A stretch of 64,000 bases of DNA from SpSt-501 sp037481615 (GTDB taxonomy: Bacteria > Desulfobacterota > Desulfobacteria > Desulfobacterales > SpSt-501). Made by a program: the position numbers and the translations under genes. Shown in pieces: positions 1 through 8,064 of this stretch (positions are counted from its first letter, which is position 1; each line of letters starts with the position of its first letter). The notes beneath the pieces are model-generated. The model was given only the letters and a program-made list of their open reading frames with translations, was not told where the DNA came from and did no database searches. The stretch is taken from the NCBI GenBank assembly GCA_037481615.1, contig JBBFLI010000007.1, one strand, 5' to 3'.

Positions 1-1082
1 CCTTCGACGATCAGCCGGTCCCCTGCGGCGAGGCCCGAGGCGACGAGCCAGTCGCTGCCGATTTCGCGCTCGAGCACCAGGGGTCGGATCTCGACCTTGT
101 CCCCGGGGCCGGCCACGAGGGCGTAGGGCTCGCCCTTGGGGTTGCGCAGGATGGCCGCCTGGGGGGCGAGGATCGCCTGCTCGAGCACCCCCTCGCGGAT
201 TTCGGCGCGCACGAACATTCCGGGGAGGAGCACCCCCTGCGGGTTGGGAAAGACCATGCGCAGGGTCACGGCCCCCGTTGCGGGGTCGACGGTGATGTCG
301 CGGAACTGGAGGGTCCCCTCGTGGGGATAGGGGGTGCCGTCTTCGAGGAAGAGGCGCACGGCGTGACGGGCCTCGGGGTCCGGCTTCAGCCGGCCCGCCG
401 CCAGGCGCCGGTTCAGGCGCAGCAGTTCGGCCGTGGACTGGGGCACATCCACATAGATCGGGTCGATTTGCTGGATCGTCGCCAGCGCCAGGGGCTGGTA
501 GGCGGTCACGATCGCCCCGTCGGTGATGCTCGACATGCCGATCCGGCCGGCGATGGGGGCGGTGATCTGCGTGTAGCCGAGATGGATGCGCGCGGTCTCG
601 ACCTGCGCCTGCCAGTAGGCGATCTCCGCGGTCGCCTGCTTGAGGGCGGCGGAGGCGTCGTCGTGGTCTTGGCGGCTGACCGCGCCTTCCTCGAGCAGGG
701 CGCGGACGCGCTCCTCGCGCGCGCGGACCGCGGGCAGGTTCGCCTCCGCGCGGCCGAGCGCGGCGCGCGCGTTGTCGAGCGCGGCCTGGAAGGGCGCGGG
801 GTCGATGCGGTAGAGGACATCCCCCGCCTTGACCATGGAGCCCTCCTCGAAGAGGCGCCGCAAGACCAGCCCGTTCACCTGGGGCCGGATCTCGGCGATG
901 CGGAAGGCCGAGGTACGCCCGGGGAGCACGGTCGAAAGGGCGACGCTCCGGGGCTCGAGGGTGAGGACGGAGACCTGCGGGGCCTGGGCGGCAGCGGCCC
1001 CCGGTCCGGCGGGCTTTCCCGGGCCCTCCGGGCTGCAGGCGGCGAAGAGCGCGATCAGGGCGATCCATGCCGGAGATTTCAT
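1..1082 (-). CDS. RND efflux periplasmic adaptor lipoprotein (AcrA/MexA-like), 3' end cut by window
   Basis: Membrane fusion protein that bridges an inner-membrane RND pump and an outer-membrane channel. I translated about 360 residues on the minus strand from the ATG at 1082. The N-terminus MKSPAWIALIALFAAC is a short lipoprotein signal with Cys16 as the likely lipidated residue. It is followed by a barrel-sandwich half (RIAEIRPQVNGLVLRRL, GDVLYRIDP), an alpha-hairpin with heptad-like Ala/Leu/Arg spacing, the second half motif (GYTQITAPIAGRIG) and a beta-barrel region (PGMFVRAEI). This order is typical of AcrA/MexA proteins. The stop codon lies outside the window. The start overlaps the TetR gene stop by 4 bp (ATGA), so the two genes are co-transcribed; the RND pump gene is expected just beyond position 1. 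Substrate is unknown. Confidence 0.9.
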   Translation of the reverse strand, partial: MKSPAWIALIALFAACSPEGPGKPAGPGAAAAQAPQVSVLTLEPRSVALSTVLPGRTSAFRIAEIRPQVNGLVLRRLFEEGSMVKAGDVLYRIDPAPFQAALDNARAALGRAEANLPAVRAREERVRALLEEGAVSRQDHDDASAALKQATAEIAYWQAQVETARIHLGYTQITAPIAGRIGMSSITDGAIVTAYQPLALATIQQIDPIYVDVPQSTAELLRLNRRLAAGRLKPDPEARHAVRLFLEDGTPYPHEGTLQFRDITVDPATGAVTLRMVFPNPQGVLLPGMFVRAEIREGVLEQAILAPQAAILRNPKGEPYALVAGPGDKVEIRPLVLEREIGSDWLVASGLAAGDRLIVE

Positions 1083-1702
1083 GGGTTTTCCTTCTTTTTC
1101 GGCGGGGCTTCGGGGGCGAACGCGCGCAGGAAGCAGTCCACCACCCGTTCGGTTTTGTCCTTGCCGCCCGCTTGGCCCCCCCGGGCGAGCAGGCAGCGCA
1201 GCCGGTCGAACTCGATCAGCATGGCGATCAGCATTTCGGCGGCGAAAGCGGGGTCGGCGCGGCGGAGCATCCCCTGTTTCATGGCCTCCGAGAGGACGTG
1301 GGCGAGCCGCTGCCGGGTGGCGACCGGCCCCTCGGCGAAGAAGTGATCGGCCAGATCCGGGAAGGTGGCCGCCTCGGCGACGAGTGTCCGGTAGACCGCA
1401 ATCCCGTCCGGGCTCAGCACGCGCTCGCGCAGCGCCCGGCCGAAGGCGACGAGGGTCGCGCGCAGGGGGCCTCCGCCCTCCAAGGTGACGAGAATCGAGC
1501 GTGTGGCATGCCGCACCACCTCGCCGAAGAGGAGTTTTTTGCCCGGGAAATGGTTGTAGAGCGTCTGCCGGGCCACCCCGGCGTGGGCGGCGACGGTCTC
1601 CAGACTCACCCGGTAGCCCTTTTCGCGGAAAGCTTCCCAGGCCGCGTTCATGATACGCAGGCGCGTGTCTTGCCGGGGTTGCAGCGGGTGCTTTCCGACC
1701 AT
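1079..1702 (-). CDS. TetR/AcrR-family repressor of the RND efflux operon
   Basis: 207-residue regulator. The N-terminal helix-turn-helix covers roughly residues 14-60 (IMNAAWEAFREKGYRVSL, TVAAHAGVARQTLYNHFPGKKLLF), and the C-terminal two thirds is the helical ligand and dimerisation domain typical of TetR. It is the first gene of the operon and overlaps the adaptor gene by 4 bp. A 23-bp inverted repeat lies 22 bp upstream of its ATG and is the probable autoregulatory operator. By analogy with AcrR and MexR-type systems it should repress the pump until an effector binds; the effector cannot be read from sequence. Confidence 0.92.
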   Translation of the reverse strand: MVGKHPLQPRQDTRLRIMNAAWEAFREKGYRVSLETVAAHAGVARQTLYNHFPGKKLLFGEVVRHATRSILVTLEGGGPLRATLVAFGRALRERVLSPDGIAVYRTLVAEAATFPDLADHFFAEGPVATRQRLAHVLSEAMKQGMLRRADPAFAAEMLIAMLIEFDRLRCLLARGGQAGGKDKTERVVDCFLRAFAPEAPPKKKENP

Positions 1703-1723
1703 GGCCCGCGCCTTTTACACCCA

Positions 1724-1746
1724 TTAGACTGGACTGTCCAGTCTAA
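1724..1746. promoter_or_regulatory. 23-bp palindromic operator upstream of the tetR-efflux operon
   Basis: Two perfectly complementary 11-bp arms (TTAGACTGGAC and GTCCAGTCTAA) flank one central base. The site lies 22 bp upstream of the tetR ATG, where a TetR dimer would block transcription. Arm length and the odd centre are typical of TetR operators. The symmetry is seen directly; the binding partner is inferred from adjacency. Confidence 0.8.
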
Positions 1747-1751
1747 ATTCA

Positions 1752-1764
1752 GGGGACGTTCATT
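1752..1764 (+). repeat. Copy of a dispersed 13-bp repeat (one mismatch)
   Basis: GGGGACGTTCATT differs by one base from GGGGACGTCCATT, which occurs at 4724-4736 and, in reverse complement, at 4854-4866 and 7884-7896. All four copies are intergenic. A REP-like or miniature-element origin is possible. Confidence 0.5.
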
Positions 1765-2122
1765 TTTCGTTCATTCTGCTGCGCCGCGGCGCCTCGCCGA
1801 GCCCGGCTTGACCGGCGAAGACGGGGGGCGGTAGAAGATCTGCGGGCAAGGTCGATTCCCTCCGAGCGGCGCCTTTGCAAAAGCCCCTTCCCTTGGCGGC
1901 CTCCCCGCGGGGAAGGAAAAAGAGACTCCGCGCACTCCTGCCACAGCGACCGAGGGCGGCACGCCCTGCGGTTCAACAAGGCTTCCGGAAGGCGGGGGTT
2001 CGCAAAAGACCCGCCGGCACCGGGAGCAGATGCTCTGCGTAAATTTTCAGCGGCGGGATGCGTTCCCCCGCAGGCATGGGTGGTTCCCCCAACCCTGCAA
2101 CCCGAGGAGAAAGGAGGTTCCC
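1765..2122. other. Intergenic stretch without a supported gene
   Basis: No reading frame here has a convincing ribosome-binding site or protein-like composition. The only clear signal is AAGGAGG at 2111-2117, which serves the following small gene. A promoter for that gene is probably present but I could not identify one securely. Confidence 0.5.
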
Positions 2123-2476
2123 ATGTGCCAGAATTGTGCGTCCCCCTGGGGTTTTTGCGGTTGCCCGCAGAGCAGCGATTACATCACCCGCTGTGCATGC
2201 TCGATGGGGATCTATTGTGCCGTTTGCGGGCATTACCCGAAATTGAAGGAGGCGGGGGAGCCGGGCAAAGAGGCCATCGCAGCCGAGGAACTTCTCAAGG
2301 CTGTCCCGCCCGATCCCGGCCATGTGCTCAAGCGTGCCGCCGAGCTGATCCAGCATGCCGAGGACGTGCTGGGCTACGAGGCCTCCGAGATCAAGCTCAC
2401 CGTCGCCTGGCCGCCGGCGGCGGAGGTGACCTTCAAGAAGAAAAAGAAATCGGGGGAGAAGAAGCGGCGGAAGTGA
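2123..2476 (+). CDS. Small Cys-rich hypothetical protein with basic tail
   Basis: 117 residues from the ATG at 2123, chosen because AAGGAGG lies 5 bp upstream; longer in-frame starts lack such a site. The first 35 residues contain eight cysteines (2, 5, 12, 14, 24, 26, 32, 35), in pairs such as CQNC and CAVC, which suggests a zinc- or iron-sulfur-binding knuckle. The middle is helical and acidic (residues about 45-90) and the protein ends in a Lys/Arg-rich tail (KKKKKSGEKKRRK). There is no signal peptide. It is a monocistronic unit between two oppositely oriented operons. I do not recognise the family; a metal-binding or nucleic-acid-binding role would fit the composition but is unproven. Confidence 0.7.
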   Translation: MCQNCASPWGFCGCPQSSDYITRCACSMGIYCAVCGHYPKLKEAGEPGKEAIAAEELLKAVPPDPGHVLKRAAELIQHAEDVLGYEASEIKLTVAWPPAAEVTFKKKKKSGEKKRRK

Positions 2477-2504
2477 TCCCCCGGGCATTTCGGACCCGGG
2501 CGCT

Positions 2505-3299
2505 TTACGGCCGCCTCAGGGCCAGTTGCTCGGCGGGGGTGAATACCCGGGTGCGCAGCAGAACCGCCGTGAAAAGGGCCGTGATCCCGGATGCCGCGTA
2601 GATCATGGCCATGACGATGAATTGGTAGATGCCGGCGAAGACCGGGTTCGCCCCCGAGACGATCATGCCGGCCATCATTCCCGGAATCCAGACGATGCCG
2701 AGCGATTTGAGCGAGTCGAGCCGCGGGATGAGGCTCGCATAGACGGCGTTCCGGGTCTGGGCCGAAACCGCAGCCGCCGGAGAGGCCCCGAGCGCGAGGG
2801 CCGCCTCCACGAGTCCCGCCTGCGCAGCGACCTCGGCGCGAAAGCGCTCGGCCGCCTGCGAAGCCGAGTTCATGGCGCTTGCGATCACCATGCTGCCGAC
2901 CGGCACGAGGGTGGCGAGCTCCGCGGTGACGGCCCCGAGAAAGGCCATCGCTGTGATCGTGATGCCCGAGCCGGCGGCTACCGCGACGAAGCAGATACGC
3001 ATCGCCCCGGGAATGCCCCCCGCACGCCGCGAGGCGGTCACGGCCGCCGCGGCCGCCATCGCCAGGAGGAGCAGGACCCCCACCGCGAAGCCGCGATGCA
3101 ATACCAGGACGAGGAGGACCCCGACGAGCGCGATCTGCAGAAAACCGCGCAGGAGCGAGACGGCCGTTTCCCGCCCCACCCGCACCGCGGCCTTGCGGCA
3201 GATTCCCATCACGGCGAGGCAGAGAAGGGCCGCCCCTCCCGCCTGCAGCAGCACCGCTGTCATCCCCTCGCCGATGCCGCCTGTGAGCTCATTTCCCAT
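2505..3299 (-). CDS. fetB: FetB-type (UPF0014) ABC transporter permease
   Basis: 264-residue polytopic membrane protein with about seven hydrophobic segments. It carries the family's conserved block around PVGSMVIASAMNSASQAAERF and the later GIVWIPGMMAGMIVSGANPVFAGIYQFIVM segment, both characteristic of the FetB/YbbM family. In Escherichia coli FetAB is linked to iron export and peroxide resistance; the metal here is inferred from homology only. The start overlaps the end of the ATPase gene by 11 bp, so the two subunits are translationally coupled. Confidence 0.88.
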   Translation of the reverse strand: MGNELTGGIGEGMTAVLLQAGGAALLCLAVMGICRKAAVRVGRETAVSLLRGFLQIALVGVLLVLVLHRGFAVGVLLLLAMAAAAAVTASRRAGGIPGAMRICFVAVAAGSGITITAMAFLGAVTAELATLVPVGSMVIASAMNSASQAAERFRAEVAAQAGLVEAALALGASPAAAVSAQTRNAVYASLIPRLDSLKSLGIVWIPGMMAGMIVSGANPVFAGIYQFIVMAMIYAASGITALFTAVLLRTRVFTPAEQLALRRP

Positions 3300-4011
3300 G
3301 GATCACCTCCTGCGGTGAACCGAGCGCCTTGACCCGGCCCGCATCCAGAATCGCGACCCGGTCGGCCAGCCGGGCGGCCTGGGGGAGGTCGTGGGTCACG
3401 ATGACGCAGGTCATCGAGCGTCCGCGGGTGATATCGCGCACCAGCGCCTCGATCCCGCGCTCGGCCTCGTCGTCCAGCGCCGAGGTCGGCTCATCGAGGA
3501 GCAGCACTTCGGGATCGTTCGCCAGCGTGCGCGCGAGCGAGACGCGCTGCGCTTCCCCGCCGGAAAGGTGGCTCACCTCGCGGGAGGCGTACCCGGCAAG
3601 CCCCACCCGCTCGAGCAGGGCCTCGATGTCGCTTTCGGAAAGCGGTGCGTTTCGCTGGCGGGGGCCGTAGCCGACATTGTCCGCGACGGTGCCCGGGAAG
3701 AGATGGGGTGACTGCATGACCATCCCCACCCGGCGCCGGAGCTCCCGGGGCGGGATTTCGCGGTAATCGGTTCCGTCGAGGAACACCGTCCCCGCCGTGG
3801 GTTCATCGAGGCGGTTCAACAGGCGAAGCAGGGTGGATTTCCCCGAGCCGCTCGGCCCGATGACGGCGAGCGTCTCCCGCCGGGGGATGCCGAGGTCGAT
3901 TCCCTGAAGCAGAGGTTTCCCGGACACCACGCGGCTCAGGCCGCGGGCCTCGAGCTTGAAGCCGGATGCGGACCCGGGGATCGGCCCGCAAGGAATGCTC
4001 TTTGAGCCCAT
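3289..4011 (-). CDS. fetA: FetA-type ABC transporter ATP-binding protein
   Basis: 240-residue nucleotide-binding subunit. Walker A is GPSGSGKST at about residues 52-60, the signature is LSGGEAQRVSLARTL, Walker B is VLLLDEPTSALD and the H-loop lies in VIVTHDLPQAARLADRV. The immediately downstream, overlapping gene encodes a FetB-type permease, which assigns this protein to a FetAB exporter rather than to an importer; no binding-protein gene is nearby. The first about 17 residues before FKLEARGLS are a non-conserved extension, so a later start is possible. Confidence 0.87.
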   Translation of the reverse strand: MGSKSIPCGPIPGSASGFKLEARGLSRVVSGKPLLQGIDLGIPRRETLAVIGPSGSGKSTLLRLLNRLDEPTAGTVFLDGTDYREIPPRELRRRVGMVMQSPHLFPGTVADNVGYGPRQRNAPLSESDIEALLERVGLAGYASREVSHLSGGEAQRVSLARTLANDPEVLLLDEPTSALDDEAERGIEALVRDITRGRSMTCVIVTHDLPQAARLADRVAILDAGRVKALGSPQEVIHGK

Positions 4012-4284
4012 GGTGCTTCCAGAAGACGGCGGACCGGAAGATCCTTCGGCGGCTGCAGGCAGAAATCGAAAGCCCAGATTGCCACCCCCTCCTCAAAAAA
4101 ACAAGCGATTGACCGTGAGGGGAGCCGCCGATAGAGTGCCCCCGGGGGAGCAGTCCGGCGCGCATTCCCGCTGAACCGGAAATCGGCGGCTTATCAAGGC
4201 CGTGCGCGGCCGGGCGTCCCCCCGCGGTGCCGAAACGATCCCTCGGCTTTTTTCACCAAGGGCCGTCAGGGCCTGGGGTGCGGG

Positions 4285-4710
4285 ATGATGAAGATCACCT
4301 TTTTGAAACGGGGATTTTTTCATCGGCTCTTCGGCATCCCGGCCACCCGTCGGCCCTCGGACCCCCAAGCGTGGCGTTTCGCGGAAGGCCGGATTGCGAT
4401 CGATCTCGCGCGGGCACCCGAGCTGAAAAGCCCCGGCGGCGCGTTGCGGCTGGAGGGGGGGAGGCTTCCCTGGCGCGTGCTGGTCGTCCATGGCGATGAC
4501 GGGGCTTTCCATGCTTTCCAGAACCGCTGCTCCCACATCGGGCATCGCCGCCTCGATCCGGTGCCGGGGACGAAGACCATCCAATGCTGCAGCGTGGGTC
4601 GGTCCACTTACACCTACGACGGCGAAAAAATCTTTGGTCCTTCGACGGGCCCGATCCGAACCTTGGCCGTCGTGCGGGAAGGGGACCGGTTGATCGTTTC
4701 CCTTTCTTGA
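4285..4710 (+). CDS. Rieske-like [2Fe-2S] protein with an altered second ligand pair
   Basis: 141 residues, cytoplasmic, essentially a stand-alone Rieske fold. The first cluster motif is present (Cys82-x-His84 in NRCSHIGH). The second motif, normally C-x2-H-G, reads C101-C102-S-V104-G, so the canonical second histidine is replaced by valine while an extra cysteine (102) and His87 are nearby. Strand pattern and the downstream YDGEKIFGPSTGPIRTLAV match Rieske ferredoxins. Two ATGs (4285, 4288) are possible starts. A flavin disulfide-reductase homologue follows, and electron transfer between them is an inference. Whether a cluster still binds cannot be told from sequence. Confidence 0.8.
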   Translation: MMKITFLKRGFFHRLFGIPATRRPSDPQAWRFAEGRIAIDLARAPELKSPGGALRLEGGRLPWRVLVVHGDDGAFHAFQNRCSHIGHRRLDPVPGTKTIQCCSVGRSTYTYDGEKIFGPSTGPIRTLAVVREGDRLIVSLS

Positions 4711-4723
4711 AAAGAGGAAAGTA

Positions 4724-4866
4724 GGGGACGTCCATTTGGATATCGGTTGCTTGCGGTGGCTTGCCCCCCACAGATCAACGTCCGAGCGGAGTGTCCCAGA
4801 GAGCCCGGCCGCAGGGCGTTCCCCAACAGCGGGAAACTGGAAACCAATGGAACAATGGACGTCCCC
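4724..4866. repeat. 143-bp intergenic element bounded by perfect 13-bp inverted repeats
   Basis: GGGGACGTCCATT at 4724-4736 is matched by its exact reverse complement at 4854-4866. The element fills most of the gap between the Rieske-like gene and the flavoprotein gene and contains no supported gene. Related 13-mers at 1752 and 7884 show that this is a dispersed family. A miniature transposable element or REP-type unit is the likely explanation. Confidence 0.55.
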
Positions 4867-4886
4867 GGGAGGGACGGGAGGGAGCG

Positions 4887-6254
4887 ATGAAAGATTTCGA
4901 CGTCGTGGTCGTGGGCTCGGGAACTGCGGGGCAGACCGCGGCTTATGATCTGGCCGAGGCCGGTCTGAAGGTCGCCGTCGTCGAAAAGAGCGATCGGCCG
5001 GGCGGGGTGTGCGCGTTGAGCGGCTGCCAGCCCAAGAAATGGTTCTACGAGGCGGCCGAGGCGGTCGCCCGCTGCCGGCAGCTTGCGGGCAAGGGCATCT
5101 CGGTTATCCCCCAAGCCTGCTGGTCCGACGTGCTCCGGGAGAAAAACGTTTTCACGGCGGGCGTTCCTGGCCGCACCCTCGAGGGGTTCCGCAAGGCCGG
5201 GATCGAATTCATCGCCGCCGCCGCCTCGTTTCGCGATCGCGATACCCTCTCGGCCGGGGGCAGGCCCCTGCGCGCCCGCCATTACATTTTGGCCGTCGGT
5301 GCGCACCCCACACCGCTACCCTTCCCCGGCGCCGAGCACCTGATGACGAGCGAGGCCTGGCTCGAGCAGCCCCGGCTCCCCGAGCGGATCGTCTTTGTGG
5401 GCGGGGGGTTCATCGCCTTCGAGTTCGCCCACTTCGCCGCCCGCCTCGGCCCGGCGGGGTGCCGGCCCCTCATCTTGGAGGCGGCCGACAGGCCCCTCGG
5501 GCCCTTCGATGCCGACATGGTCGCTGCGCTGGTGGATGCGACCCGCGCGGCGGGGATCGAGGTCCGCACGCGGGTGCGGATCGAGGCGATCGAGAAGGCG
5601 GGCGGGGAATTCCGGATCCGCCTGGCGGAAGGCGGGACGGTCGAGGGAGAGCAGGTCGTGCATGGTGCGGGCCGGGTCGCCGGTGTCGCGGGGCTTGATC
5701 TCCCGGCCGCGGGCATCGAGCACACCCGCGCCGGGATCCTCGTGGACGCGGGGATGCGCACTTCGAACCCGAAGGTCTTCGCCGTCGGCGACTGCGCGGC
5801 AACGATGCAACTCGCCCGCGTGGCCGATTTTGAAGGCCATGCGGCGGCGAAAAACATCCTCGCCGATTTGGGGAAAGCAAAACCGGAGGCCGTGGACTAC
5901 AGCGGGGTGCCGGCGATTCTTTTCACCATCCCGCAGCTTGCCATGGTGGGAAAGACCGAGCCCTGGCTTGCGGAGCACCACGTCCCGTACCGCCGGAGCT
6001 TCGCCCGGAACCTGCGCTGGCCGACCTATCGCCGCGTCGGGCTCGAACACGCCGCCTACAAGATTCTCGCCGGGGAGGATGGAAAGATCCTCGGGGCGCA
6101 CTTCCTCTCCGACGCCGCAGCCGGGCTGGTGAACACCGTGCGCCTGGCCATGCAATGCGGACTGACCCCAGGCCTGCTGTACGAACAGAGCATCCTCTCC
6201 CCCTATCCCACGCGGGAGAGCGATCTCCTCTACATGCTCAAGCCGCTCGGGTGA
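4887..6254 (+). CDS. FAD-dependent pyridine nucleotide-disulfide oxidoreductase (class I-like)
   Basis: 455 residues from the ATG at 4887, preceded by GGGAGGGA. The N-terminal FAD-binding motif is VVVGSGTAGQTAAYDLAEAG, the redox-active pair is Cys-ALSG-Cys followed by QPKK, the NAD(P)-binding motif is VFVGGGFIAFEFAHFAA, and the second FAD motif is VFAVGDCAA. The architecture is that of glutathione, mercuric and dihydrolipoamide reductases. The C-terminal catalytic dyad normally contained in HPTxxE reads YPTRES, so the histidine acid/base is replaced by tyrosine. It belongs to a co-oriented set with the Rieske-like protein and an MFS transporter. The substrate is unknown. Confidence 0.88.
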   Translation: MKDFDVVVVGSGTAGQTAAYDLAEAGLKVAVVEKSDRPGGVCALSGCQPKKWFYEAAEAVARCRQLAGKGISVIPQACWSDVLREKNVFTAGVPGRTLEGFRKAGIEFIAAAASFRDRDTLSAGGRPLRARHYILAVGAHPTPLPFPGAEHLMTSEAWLEQPRLPERIVFVGGGFIAFEFAHFAARLGPAGCRPLILEAADRPLGPFDADMVAALVDATRAAGIEVRTRVRIEAIEKAGGEFRIRLAEGGTVEGEQVVHGAGRVAGVAGLDLPAAGIEHTRAGILVDAGMRTSNPKVFAVGDCAATMQLARVADFEGHAAAKNILADLGKAKPEAVDYSGVPAILFTIPQLAMVGKTEPWLAEHHVPYRRSFARNLRWPTYRRVGLEHAAYKILAGEDGKILGAHFLSDAAAGLVNTVRLAMQCGLTPGLLYEQSILSPYPTRESDLLYMLKPLG

Positions 6255-6345
6255 CTGCCCCCCAACGCGGCGAAGGCCCCGTCCCGTCGGTCGCCCGCTC
6301 GAAAGGGTTGCGCCCCTCTCCGCCACGCACTCGAAAGACCTGCGC

Positions 6346-7491
6346 ATGCTCGATCTCGATTCCGTCAAGCGAAACCCGATGTTCCCCTACCTCGTGGTCC
6401 TGACCATCGCCTCCACGGTCGGGCTGCAAACCTGGTCCACGCTCTTCAACAATTTCGCCGTGGACGTGGCCGGCCTGGGCGGGCGCGAAGTCGGGATGAT
6501 CCAGTCGATCCGCGAGATCCCCGGTTTTCTCGCCCTTCTTGCGGTCTTCGTCATCCGCTGGGTCCCCGAGCATCGACTCTCGGCCTTGTCGATCCTCCTG
6601 CTCGGGGCCGGCCTGGCGGCGACAGGTTTTTTCCCTTCCTTTGCGGGCATTGCGCTCACGACGCTCGCCAGCAGCTTCGGGTTTCACTACTACGAGACCA
6701 CGAACATGTCGTTGACGCTCCAGTACTTCAAGAAACACGAGTCCCCCTGGGTCTTCGCCCGCCTGACGAGCCTCGCCGCGGCGACGAGCATCGGGATCGG
6801 CCTTGCGATCTGGCTGATGATGACCTTTCTGCGGTTCGAGCAAACCTATCTGCTCGTCGGCAGCCTGATCGCCGCGGCCGGCCTGTGGGCCCTCACCCGA
6901 GACCCCTCCGATCCTCAGGCGCTCCCGCAGCGCAAGCAGATGGTGCTGCGGAGGCGCTACTGGCTCTTTTATTTCCTGACCTTCATGGCCGGGGCAAGAC
7001 GGCAGATCTTCATCGCCTTTTCGGTTCTGCTGCTCGTCCAGAAGTTCCAGTACACGGTCCAGGAGGTGACCTTCCTTTTCGTCATCAACAACTCGATCAA
7101 TTACTTCCTGAGCCCCGTGGTCGGACGGTGCATCCTGCGCTTCGGGGAGCGCAAGGTGCTCTCCCTCGAGTACGCCAGCGTGATTTTTCTCTTCACGGCC
7201 TACGCCACGACCGACTCGAAGCTCCTGGTGGCGCTCATCTACGTCCTGGACCAGGTCTTTTTCACCTTCGCGATCGCCATCCGCACCTATTTCCAGAAGG
7301 TCGCCGATCCCCGGGACATCGCCCCCAGCATGGCGGTCGGCTTCACGATCAACCATGTCGCCGCCGTCTTCTTGCCGGCGATCGGCGGCTTGGTCTGGAT
7401 GATCGATTACCGCATCCCTTTTTTCGCCGGGGCGGTGATGGGGATCGTTTCGCTCCTCGCGGTCCAGAAGATCCAGACGCCCCGGCACTGA
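6346..7491 (+). CDS. Major facilitator superfamily transporter
   Basis: 381 residues with about twelve hydrophobic segments in two six-helix halves joined by a basic loop (RKQMVLRRRYW, around residues 200-210). It starts with a short cytoplasmic tail (MLDLDSVKRN). The set of helices and the charged loop after helix 2 support MFS membership; the substrate is not deducible. It follows the flavoprotein gene by 91 bp and may be co-transcribed. The ribosome-binding site is weak, so the exact start is uncertain. Confidence 0.82.
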   Translation: MLDLDSVKRNPMFPYLVVLTIASTVGLQTWSTLFNNFAVDVAGLGGREVGMIQSIREIPGFLALLAVFVIRWVPEHRLSALSILLLGAGLAATGFFPSFAGIALTTLASSFGFHYYETTNMSLTLQYFKKHESPWVFARLTSLAAATSIGIGLAIWLMMTFLRFEQTYLLVGSLIAAAGLWALTRDPSDPQALPQRKQMVLRRRYWLFYFLTFMAGARRQIFIAFSVLLLVQKFQYTVQEVTFLFVINNSINYFLSPVVGRCILRFGERKVLSLEYASVIFLFTAYATTDSKLLVALIYVLDQVFFTFAIAIRTYFQKVADPRDIAPSMAVGFTINHVAAVFLPAIGGLVWMIDYRIPFFAGAVMGIVSLLAVQKIQTPRH

Positions 7492-7911
7492 AAGACAAGA
7501 GCGTCTCCTGCCGCGCGCGGTGCGGCGCCGCCGTTTGCTCGACGCAAGGTGGACCTCAGGGGTGGGCTCCGCGGCGGCCGGAGGCTTCAGCCGGAAAAGA
7601 AAAGGGCGGAAGCTCGGCTGAAGAATCCTGAGGGTCGTCGAATCCGGTCGCGGCGGTCTGCGATTTAGGGCGGGGGTATCCCAGCCGGCAGCAGGCCAAA
7701 GAAAGTATGCGGCAGCCACTTCAGGGCCGCCGCGGCAGTGGAGGTGAGCTGCCGGACCGCAATGGCGGCCGTCAGCGGTTGGGGAGAAGACCGCTTTTTA
7801 AGGAATGGGGATACCTTGTTGCTTATTGCCGAGACGAACCCCGGATGTGGCTGACAGGGGGACGGGGAAGTTAATGATAGATGAATGGACGTCCCCGAAA
7901 CGTCCCTGAAA
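7492..7911. other. Non-coding stretch with nested inverted repeats
   Basis: No gene is supported. Two nested inverted repeats are visible: CCTCAGG at 7554-7560 with CCTGAGG at 7627-7633, enclosing CTTCAGCC at 7585-7592 with GGCTGAAG at 7616-7623. A second small hairpin, AGCGGT at 7774-7779 with ACCGCT at 7790-7795, runs into T5 and could be a weak rho-independent terminator for the MFS gene. The stretch ends at the island boundary. Confidence 0.4.
7884..7896 (-). repeat. Copy of the dispersed 13-bp repeat
   Basis: AATGGACGTCCCC, the same orientation as the right end of the 143-bp element (4854-4866). It sits 16 bp outside the left attachment repeat of the genomic island. Confidence 0.5.
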
Positions 7912-7934
7912 TGGTGGAGGCGGCGGGAGTCGAA
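7912..7934 (-). repeat. Left attachment repeat (duplicate of tmRNA 3' end)
   Basis: Identical over 23 bp to 12005-12027, which is the acceptor stem and T-arm 3' half of the tmRNA gene including the CCA. The flanking sequence has no further tmRNA similarity, so it is an att copy, not an RNA gene. Confidence 0.88.
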
Positions 7935-8064
7935 TCAGAATGACGACTTCCGGCGCAAACGTAGATACATCGGGCTTCTACAGCATTTCAGGCAGTTGAA
8001 ACAGGTTGAGGCAAAACCTCATTCCGTTGAACTTCTTCAATACGTTCACATAACACAAAGCCAG

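Noticed and set aside
4012..4284. Candidate small genes between fetA and the Rieske-like gene
   Set aside because: Open frames here have no ribosome-binding sites and unnatural composition; I see only a non-coding divergent promoter region.
7912..7934. Possible second tmRNA or tRNA 3' end
   Set aside because: Only 23 bp match; no acceptor partner, T-arm 5' half or mRNA-like domain follows. It is the displaced attachment repeat.
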